DNA of 64,000 nt from contig OY829667.1 in NCBI GenBank assembly GCA_963691815.1, forward strand, positions 17,292,563 to 17,356,562. Direction: 5' to 3'. This DNA comes from Echiichthys vipera (taxonomy: Eukaryota > Chordata > Actinopteri > Perciformes > Trachinidae). A program made the position numbers and the translations under genes. The notes beneath the pieces are model-generated. The model saw only the letters and a program-made list of their open reading frames with translations. It was not told the DNA's origin and did not search any database. Below are positions 40,263 to 52,029 of this stretch, piece after piece. Each line of letters opens with the position of its first letter. Positions within the stretch are counted from its first letter, which is position 1.

Positions 40263-40934
40263 AGAACCTGAAGTGTGTAAAGAAGTCAGTTAAATTTGGA
40301 GGAGGAAGTGTCACGGTTTGGGGGATGTTTTCTGCAGCAGGAGTTGGGCCAACTACATGGCAGGGTGATTGCAAAACTGTATGTGAACCTCCTTTGGCAA
40401 AATGAGATATCTTCACTGCAATTTTCTCCCAAACAGCTACAATTTTCTCGCAAGAAAATGCCCCCTGTCACAATGCAAAACAGGTTAAGCAGTTCCTTGG
40501 AGCTAAGAATGTTGAAACAATGACATGGTCAGCCCAGAGTCCAGATCTAAACCCAAAGACAATCTCTGGAAAATCCTTGAAAACAAAGTAATGTCTAAGA
40601 AACCCACTACAGTTACTAAACTGTGGAACAGACTGAAGAAGAATAGAACCAGAGCAGTGTGAGAAACGAGGATTCATTTTTGAATCCTATAGAAGAAAAC
40701 ATTGTTGAAATCTTCTTTTCTGACACAATGGTTACTGTTCTCTAATTTTGCTCACTGTTTTCTTTTCCACAAAATTAAGGTTTTTGTTGAAATGTCTTGG
40801 TTAATTCAAAAAACATGATGTACAGCAGTGGTATAGCCACAGTGGATACTTTCAAATTCAGAACATAAAAAATAACAGCATTTTAGAATAAATCAAGTAT
40901 TTTTTTAGTTGTTCTCTGATTTTTATCTCCACTG
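40263..40934 (+). pseudogene. Tc1-like transposase C-terminal part and right end, broken
   Basis: The frame at about 40297-40355 reads GGGSVTVWGMFSAAGVGP, the conserved motif before the second catalytic residue of Tc1 transposases. A second frame gives QENAPCHNAK, where Tc1 enzymes have aspartate in place of this glutamate, and then WSAQSPDLNP. One base is missing after that. The next frame reads DNLWKILENK with aspartate where the third catalytic glutamate is usual, and stops after KKNRTRAV. At least two frameshifts and changed catalytic positions show that it is dead. The right end reads, as reverse complement, TACAGTGGAGATAAAAATCA, a Tc1-type terminus ending at 40934 with TA at 40935-40936. 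The N-terminal paired-like DNA-binding domain is absent. Confidence 0.75.
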
Positions 40935-40936
40935 TA

Positions 40937-44310
<3,374 letters not shown>

Positions 44311-44326
44311 CCCCTTATATAAGGGG
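44311..44326. repeat. 16-bp perfect palindrome with TATATAAG core
   Basis: CCCCTTATATAAGGGG is its own reverse complement. A second partial copy (GCCCTTATATAAT) follows the G run at 44331-44343. The core fits a strong TATA box in both directions, but no transcript or first exon was recognised near it. Confidence 0.5.
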
Positions 44327-44472
44327 GGGGGCCCTTATATAATATAAGCTTGTATGTGCATAATCATGTGTGCGGTTGTGGATAAATACACCACCAGTGG
44401 ATGAATAGCCAGCTGTATTTGGTGTAAGATTGACACTGTTGTTTTCTTCTGTGGTGACAGTATAGCCTACAC

Positions 44473-44527
44473 CAGGGCTATTCAATTGGATCCGCCCGCA
44501 AGGGAATATTTCCTGGGCCTTTGAGTA
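44473..44527 (+). mobile_element. hAT-like terminal fragment
   Basis: Starts CAGGGCTATTCAATTGG and continues with 'ccgcccgcaaggg', the pattern of hAT ends in vertebrates. It is cut off at 44528 by the target-site duplication of the second solo LTR; no opposite end was found. Confidence 0.35.
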
Positions 44528-44532
44528 GAAGC

Positions 44533-45061
44533 TGTCAGGCCTGGGCAGGAATGAGGACTCAGATGCGGAGGTGAATAGGTTATGCTGGCTTTTATTCTAA
44601 AACCAAAACAGAGTTGCACTGAGCTAGTAAAACATAAAACAAAGTCACTCCGAAGAGGAGGAAAACAAAGGGAAAATAAGTTTCTCCAAAAAACAAAGCT
44701 TACAAAAATGCATTCAAAATCAAAATCACTCTTCTTCAGAGGAAAAAACAGACACACAAAAAACAAGAGCGTGACGATACTCAGACTCAAAGGCTGGGAC
44801 GAGGCTGTGGAATGGGCTGGACGTTTTCGACATGACGGACGCAATACTCTGGCAATGAGACAGGGAAAGACACAGACTATATACACATGAGGGGAGGGGG
44901 CACAGGTGGAAACAATCATGGATTGGGGAGGACGTCAGACCGCTGACACAAGAGGAAGGGTAAGTGACCTGAAACGAGAGGAGAGTTACTTTTCAAAATA
45001 AAACATGAAATTCCCAAGACAGAAAACCCAAAGACAGGACAGTCCTCACTGAGGTGTGACA
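44533..45061 (-). mobile_element. Solo LTR 2, same family as the LTR at 6.2 kb
   Basis: Ends TGTCA and TGACA, 529 bp, flanked by GAAGC (44528-44532) and GAAAC (45062-45066), a 5-bp duplication with one mismatch. Shares 'aggaatgaggactcagatgc' at the left and 'acacaagaggaaggg', 'gagaggagagtta', 'caaaataaaac' and 'cacaggtggaaacaatc' at the right with copy 1. Minus-strand signals are TATATAG near 44.88 kb and AATAAA at 44596-44591. It has about two internal tandem units where copy 1 has about three, which explains most of the length difference. No internal coding region is present. Confidence 0.85.
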
Positions 45062-45066
45062 GAAAC

Positions 45067-46285
45067 CTCAGTGAAAAAAATAATTCATGGCTGCTGTCCT
45101 CTCTAGTATCCATCTAACATGATATCACATGGCATGGTTTCAGCCAAATATTTGAGGACAGCTTTAAGTTTAATTTAGATAATCATTCAAAAATAGTCAT
45201 GCTATGTTCAACAATGTATTGTTCTGGACTGTTACTGTGCTATTATTGTTATTTTGTTAAACAGTTCAGAACTAGGTCACACCCTAGGTTTGTTAGTTTT
45301 GTGTTGAGGAGGTGCAGCATCTCTAATGTTTACCACAGACTTACATTGTATTTGTTAAATCAAATAAATTCATTAATCAATGCATTATGTTGGCTCTGAT
45401 GCAGTCGGCCTCTGTGTCTCTGGTCACCACTCTTTAGTCTCACTCAATGTCCCGCCCACAGCAAAATCTGATAAGTTACATGTCACAAGTAATAGCCTGT
45501 CAACACCACTGAAGGCTCCTGTGCCTCTGACGGTCAGCAGCTCCAGTGAGCAGGCAGAGCTGTGTGTCAAAGGCAGCATACACTACTGAAGTTGTAATAA
45601 ACATCACAATCCTCTTGTGCACCAAATGTTTCTGCTGGTAACATCTTGCCATCACAGCAAAAATGAGTATGATAACTGCAAGGACAGGAAGAGAGAGTGA
45701 GACCACTTCTGAACACGGGAGAGAGATGTTACCTGCGACCAGATCGTAGTTTATACAAATGCAGTGCAGTGAGGACACAGATATTCCATACACCAGACAT
45801 AACGTAGACCCGCTGATGCGCATTCAAACCATGCTTGACCTGTTCAGAGATTCAAGTCTCTCTCTCTCTCAAATGGGTCATCAAATATACCTGGGTGGCC
45901 ATTAATATCCAAGTCTATTGACCTGTGCACACACTAACATTATGCACTGAACTACCTACATATAGAGCTCCCCCTAAGTTTGTCAAATTATGCATTCTGA
46001 ATCGAGCTTTGCAAGTAGAATAACAAATGTGTTTCACAGCAGCAACAACCGCATGGAGTGCACATGAATGAAGTGGATTCATTCAGGAAGTGGATTAGCC
46101 TTTATCCCACCAATTCATTTTGAAAGAGTATAACCAGTGGGGAAGCTTCAACTCGACCGTCGAATGGACGTCATCACTCACTTCGATCAATGTTGGAACT
46201 TTGTAACTCGCTGACTCAGTGTCTCAGTGACAGACTCTCATGTTTCATGTTCTGTCCTCTCTGATTCAGCCAAAATTCAAAGTGC
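45067..46285. other. Non-coding stretch with one membrane-like frame
   Basis: No recognised gene. The minus-strand frame 45500-45823 holds a hydrophobic segment (see findings). Confidence 0.4.
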
Positions 46286-46298
46286 ACATTAAATACAT

Positions 46299-46485
46299 GC
46301 GGTACGGTGGTGTGGTGGCTAGCATTGTTGCCTCACAGCAAGAGGGTTTCTGGTTTGAATCCAGGCTGGGGCCCTTCTGTGTGGAGTTTGCATGTTCTCC
46401 CCGTGTCTGCGTGGGTTTTCCCACTCCTCCCACAGTCCAAAGACTGTGACCCCCCGTGACCCGATAGGGACAAGATGGATGGATG
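46299..46485 (+). mobile_element. Short LINE/SINE insertion with target-site duplication
   Basis: Starts 'gcggtacggtggtgtggtgg', continues 'tgcatgttctccccgtgtct' and 'ccacagtccaaagac', then skips the expected middle part and ends in a (TGGA)n tail. It is flanked by ACATTAAATACAT (46286-46298) and ACATTAAATAAAT (46486-46498), a 13-bp duplication with one mismatch, so the insertion is complete as seen. It shares its central part with the LINE tail at 35.2-35.5 kb. It may be a LINE-tail-sharing SINE or a 5'-truncated LINE with an internal deletion. Confidence 0.75.
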
Positions 46486-46498
46486 ACATTAAATAAAT

Positions 46499-47733
46499 TT
46501 CCTTGCCCAGATACACATCATACATATTTATTCGTTATAGTCTCTGTGAAACATGTCTTTGTTCCCTTAGTTGCATATACTGCTGGAATAATTTTTGTAT
46601 CATTGTATACATTGAAAAGGAAAAAGTTTCAACTTAACTGTACATACTCTGTATTTAAATATTATTTCACTTTTCCATGTGAGTGAGCTGACTGAACTGA
46701 AGCAGCTGTGAGTGCTCTACTCCTGAGAAATACCGTAAGAACTCACTGATTTCAGATCTTCCCCCTCCATAAACCTGGGTGTTTACAGACTTCACAATTG
46801 AAGTGCATGAAGTTCAAACAGTTCTGTTAGTGCTGTTGGAAGCAGTTTATACAAGAGCAGAAGACCAGGGTGACATCTGACTAAATGAAAAGTATCTATT
46901 AGCTTTGAATCACAGTAGCTGAGTATTGCTTCTAAATGCAGCCCATGTGCATCTAGACAGTATGTTAACTTAAGTCAAAGCCAACATGAATGGATTGCAT
47001 TACTTGGAGACAGTACATCCACCATCAGACTGCAAGCAAAACCTATTCACCTTGTGTTACATTTAGAATGGTGGGAAAAAAATAAGAAGATGAGGACATT
47101 TTGAGAGCACTATTATTGTGGTGATTAATCTACAGGCTCAACATTTGGATGGTGATTTAGGGGACTATTTCCAAGAAACATCCCTGTAGCTAAGTAGTGT
47201 GACGTTTAGGAATAGGATCAGATTGCTGTTAGAGTTTATGGTTAGTCATGTAGAACAGGTTTTAGTGGATGAATCTAGCCAGTTAAGATCCATACAAGTA
47301 CGGTAGCTAAATGCAAACTATAGCTCACACTCCACTGCGTATGTCAGTATTTCAAAACCCCCCGGGTGTTAGCTAGTTCTCCCCACATACGCAATCAGCA
47401 GCTCTAGGAACAGCTGATGAGACAGCAACCAGGAAACTGGAGAGCATCTGGCACCATTGGGGATCCAGGTTCCCCCTTATAGCATTCATCATGAATAGCA
47501 GAACACAAGGGGAAGGTAGAAGTGCAAATTAGGATGTAGAACATAATGCTAAAAGTTCCTGTACTGTTCCAGAATTACTTGTCGAGGGAGTCTGCAATAT
47601 ATCAAACAACATCTGTGGCTATGGAGTGTTTGTATACCATTTAACAGGCACTCGTGAAAAACTCCATATTGTTCCAAACAGTAAACAATCCGGTTTGTTA
47701 TGGCAGCACTTAAGATCTCAATGGTATTAGGTA
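46499..47733. other. Non-coding stretch, no gene seen
   Basis: Nothing recognised. Confidence 0.5.
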
Positions 47734-47818
47734 TTGGTGAGACAGAAAAAAGTTGCCAAGAGAGAGAATACACGGTTAGTGTATTCTCTCTCTTGGCAAC
47801 TTTTCTCTGTCTCACCAA
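47734..47818. repeat. Near-perfect inverted repeat, 40-base arms, 5-base loop
   Basis: The left arm 47734-47773 and the right arm 47779-47818 pair at 39 of 40 positions by eye; the loop is GGTTA (47774-47778). A second block, AGATCTCAA, occurs in inverted positions farther out on both sides (about 47713 and about 47850), so the foldback may once have been larger. It has no known terminal repeats or coding capacity. Confidence 0.85.
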
Positions 47819-48786
47819 AGGAAGTGCTGTGTTAAATGTGAGCTCTTGAGATCTTCTAGACATATTCATTTGTAGTGCATTATGTACACTGTGGAGTAAA
47901 TTGAGTGGGGACCCCTATTAACCGTTGGACTGCCGAACAGCATTCTGGGTACATCTCTCTCCCTGTCACTCGCTGCACCACCTTTAAAACAGATGAAGAA
48001 AGATGGACCGAATATGTTACATTGCAGCATTGTCAAACATTTTAAGCATCACTGATGTAGCTTTCAGAATGAATGCTTCTGTTCCTGAAAATAGCCTGGT
48101 TGCAAATAGGTAGCTGTTGGCAAATGAGGCATAGACACAACTATGGCATGACAGGTGCATTGCTCAGGACCCAAGAAGCAAAAGCAGAGGCCAAGCAATT
48201 TGCTCTCAACAGGCATGTTTTGAACGTGCACTGCACCAGTAACTTGGTGGGTTGTAAACATCTAAAGGTAATGTAAACTAAGTTGTTAGCTGCTGTCTGA
48301 TCATGAGTAAATTTAATTCTTGATGCCTATCTATCAGTTCTGGTGTGATAATGATTCTTACTACGGGTCGCTAAAGGCTCACTCTCATTTCTCATTAAAT
48401 TCTTGATTGAGGTGATTGATTGAAGAACAACTTTGAAACGAAAGCCACAAATCAACAGCTTTATGGTTGGGGAGGAAATAAAATTCAAAGTCATAAAATC
48501 TTTTATTCTTTATTTGTATTGTTTTTATGGCAGCAGATCACCTGTTTAATCTTGTGCTATTGTTTATACCGTAGATTTTTTAAAAGCTTTTTGCAGGGTG
48601 TAAAGTGCAGTGTTGAAAAATCTGAGAGTGCACAGACTAACAATCAGTTGGCAGAGTGAAGTTTTTAAGGTGGACACATCACTTTGTATTAGATAAATGC
48701 ACACTCAGCAGCAAGGTAAGGGTGAAGGAAAGAAATAGGATGCGGATGAAAAAAACATACATGTTTTAAACCCACAGCATTAATAG
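47819..48786. other. Non-coding stretch, no gene seen
   Basis: Nothing recognised beyond the outer AGATCTCAA block of the hairpin. Confidence 0.5.
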
Positions 48787-48825
48787 AATTACTTTAATGA
48801 TCCCAGACCGGGAAATTATCTCTCG
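48787..48825 (-). mobile_element. Probable LINE 3' end fragment
   Basis: The plus strand 'gaattactttaatgatccca', then 'gaccgggaaatt', is the reverse complement of a common fish LINE ending: a small CCC/GGG hairpin followed by an AATAAAG-like signal. The signal is altered here (ATTAAAG) and no tail repeat is obvious. Confidence 0.35.
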
Positions 48826-48837
48826 CGAACGAGAACA

Positions 48838-48861
48838 TATAGTAGTATGTAGTGCAGTGGC
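48838..48861 (+). repeat. 24-base exact repeat, copy 1
   Basis: Identical to 50273-50296, starting TATAGTAGTATGTAGTGCAG. The flanks differ. Confidence 0.8.
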
Positions 48862-49215
48862 GAACGGAAACCGCACAGACTTACAATTTTTGTCAACATC
48901 ATAATTATTGTTGTTCCCATCCACACAAATGCAAAAATTAAATATTTTACTTAAAAATAAATACAGTACAAAGATAATTCAGTTTAGCAACAGCACCAAT
49001 AACAGTGGTCTGACCTGTTCAGTGCCTCTTAGAGACATGTTTTACAATAGAGAGCTAGTGAGTAAATCCATTTCCTCTGTCTGGTATGTTTCCTTAACGA
49101 CTGTAATCATGACCTTTTGTGGAACCAACAGTGCTCTCCAGCCTTTTGTCTGCACATTAATTTGCTCCTACTGGAATAAAACCTTATTATACCTGGAGGT
49201 CACACCATTATCCCC

Positions 49216-49273
49216 GAGAGAGAGAAAGAGAGAGAGATAGAGAGAGCGAGAGAGAGAGAGAGAGAGAGAGAGA
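49216..49273 (+). repeat. (GA)n polypurine tract
   Basis: GA units with AAAG, ATAG and GCGAG interruptions. Confidence 0.9.
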
Positions 49274-50272
49274 TATGTGACATTTTTGTACTCTCATTGC
49301 CACTGATGAAACCCAAATGCTGGGAACCACACACAGTTATCCAAGACAGAGTTAAAGGCTCACATCTCTAAAATGCTGTAGGTTAAAGATTGAAAATAGA
49401 TCTTCTCAACAGCGGCTTTGAGAGATACCCACCTAATATCGGGGAATGTTGCAGGGAGGCAGGCAAGCAAAGAGAGAGAGAGAGAGCTGTGAGAAAAGAA
49501 ACAAGAGTGTCACATCCATTTGTAACTCCTGCTGTGATGTCAGGATGCTGGCAGGGGCTCGCCAACTGTGCACAGTGACGTTGATGGATGCAGGTGAGCG
49601 CCCTGACTCTCTCCCCAAATACTCATCATGTGAAGATCTGTCTGTTTTTGTTCCTTTATGAACCCATAGCTGAAAGATGGAGACAGCAAAAGATGTGAAA
49701 TTGGGCCGGCAGGAGAGATGAGGGTGACAAAGATAAGAATAAAGGTGATAGTGGGGTGAAGAATAAAGTAGCAGAGAGTGTAAGAAAATAAGAAAAAAGA
49801 AAGGTGCGGAGATGGAGTAGGGGGAACATTACAAGGAAAGCCAGACAGATATAGAGACTGCACTATAAAGTTTGTGTTTCTTTCTGCCTGGACTTGAACT
49901 TTTCCACTCAATTCTGTTTAAATATTAAAGGTTTGTAATTAAAAGGTGAGAGTGAGATGCCACAGGGGACTTTGGCCTTATTGACCAAGGAGTGACAAAG
50001 TATCAATCACTATGACTTGAAGCCTGCATCGAAGGTGTAAGCTTGAGGATCTTGTCTGGATATCGAGATGTTTTCATCTGTTTACATCCCAGCAAGTGCT
50101 CCGCCAGCCTCCCAGGGCGCACTGACGGTTTTGAGGCTAGAGCCCACCATGGAAGATATGTAGAGTGTTTATGTATTGCTTAATTTGTTTCTCTCCTCCA
50201 CATGGGCTTGGTCTCTTGCTGAGAGATGACTGACAGACAAGGAGGAGGGGGGGAAGTTAGTTTTCAACACTC

Positions 50273-50296
50273 TATAGTAGTATGTAGTGCAGTGGC
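50273..50296 (+). repeat. 24-base exact repeat, copy 2
   Basis: Identical to 48838-48861. Confidence 0.8.
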
Positions 50297-51740
50297 AATT
50301 CCCCTGCAACTGTAGACTTGCTTTTGGAAACACACAGGAAACTGTATGTGGTCTGAATGCTTAAGTTCAAATGCTCGAGTTGCCATTGTCTCTCTAGTGT
50401 GTTTGCATTGAATACACACTCAAAAAAGGCGGTGCATTCATTTACGTGGCCAATTAAAAAATTGCAGACACACACCAGTTGGTCAGAGGTCAGCATACTT
50501 CACATCCACACAAGAAGCACAATTATCAATACAGGAATCCCGTTCTGTTCTGAATGATCCTGCGACATCTCTGCATGATGAACAAAAGCAGCGACTGAGA
50601 TGAACATCTGCTCACTCTCAGCTGTCCAAAGCTGTGGGATGTGAAGTTGTGAAACAGGCAGTGATATTGTATTTGGTCCTTACCTTCATTAATCATACAT
50701 GCCTTTGAGTAAATTCACAGCTCCACGGGTTTAATAAGAGCCCAGGCAGTATATGTGCCTCACATATACCAGTGTAAGAGAGATCATTATGGAAATTCTC
50801 AGAGGGAGGTGAACTTTAATAACTGCTCAAAATAAATCAAGAGGCAATATGAGCATTGACGGGCATTTCTCCCCCCAGACATCAGGTGGAGTGTAGAATT
50901 GAAACAACACCAAGCATCTGAACATCTCAAGTAATATTGCTTCTTGAGGGAAATTCTGATTATGCACGTTAGAATATTATGTGCCACTGCTTTGGGCAAT
51001 CATGTAGCGCTGCCGCAGTGCTACTATTGCAATAAATCACAGTTTATGATAATGACTCAGGAGGAAATCATTGACACCTATGCATCCGGAACACAATGTG
51101 CAACGTTCATGCATATTCAGTCTGTTACACGCTCATCAGAGAATTCCGGAGCAACATGTGTGACTGTAAGAGACGACAAAACGCAGATGACCTTTCTGAA
51201 CAAATCAGAGATGACCTTAGTGCAAATGTGAGCAATGACTGATACAGTTTCAAAGGGCGGCTGTAGACACAGACGGAGAGTATCTTAGCCTGCAGTATTA
51301 CACTGATACATGTTTAGGTACATGCCTCAAGTGCTCGTTCTCCCAAATCCCAGTATTTTACCTGGGAATGAAAAATGCAATCCAGGTTTTTACCATCATC
51401 ACCATATGAGATTTACACTTTCAAAAGTTAAGTTGTTTCACTTTCAAATAGTGTGATGGATACACTTCTGCCTTCAACTTCAACAAGCAGTTTAATTCCT
51501 AACTCATGCAAAGATGTTTTCCATCATCAAACTGTGTGCAGATCAATCATGCGGTCAGCTTCATTGCAATTTAATGTGGTTGCTACAGTTTAGATCCACA
51601 AATGATATAATTAAGTGCTGGAGTGGAAATAGGTAATATTCAAGCAGTGAAATAAGATGACTTGATTTGCATTTAAACACAGTAGATGTTAAACGTCTCA
51701 TGGTTCATTCATCAGAGCTTTGATGATCAGTGATTTTTTT

Positions 51741-52029
51741 GTGTCTGACTCACTCACTCATGTTCAACCGCTTATCTGGGATCAGGTCCTGGGTCCCCTA
51801 CCGCCACATTAGCCAGCTCTAACTGGGGGATCCCGAGGCGTTCTCAGGCAAGTGCGGCAATATAATCTCTCCACCTAGTCCTGGGTCTTCCCCAAGGCCT
51901 CCTCCCAGCTGGATGTGCCTGGAACGCCTCCCTAGGGAGGCGCCCACGGGGCATTCTTACTAGATGCCCAACGCAAAGGAGCAGCGGCTCTTCTCCGAGT
52001 TCCTCAAGAATGACTGAACTTTTCATCAC
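51741..52029 (-). pseudogene. Rex1/CR1-type LINE reverse-transcriptase C-terminal end
   Basis: The minus strand reads LVRMPRGRLPREAFQAHPAG followed by RRPWGRPRTRWRDYIAALA. This is the conserved C-terminal end of fish non-LTR reverse transcriptases of the Rex1 type (GRPRTRWRDYI motif). The tryptophan codon expected next is TGA, a stop. The reading continues as ERLGIPQLELANVAVGDPG before a second stop, then a (TGAG)n-like tail at about 51745-51765. Everything upstream (endonuclease and catalytic reverse-transcriptase motifs) is missing, as in a 5'-truncated insertion. Similarity is recalled, not searched. Confidence 0.7.

Larger units (their letters stand above)
48862..51740. other. Non-coding stretch, no gene seen
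   Basis: Contains a GA tract (49216-49273) and the second 24-base repeat copy. Confidence 0.5.

Noticed and set aside
44482..44919. 145-codon minus-strand frame and plus-strand partner frames
   Set aside because: They lie inside the solo LTR, which carries promoter and terminator signals and no gene.
47549..47869. 106-codon minus-strand frame
   Set aside because: It crosses the hairpin arms; the frame is an accident of the inverted repeat and has no protein pattern.
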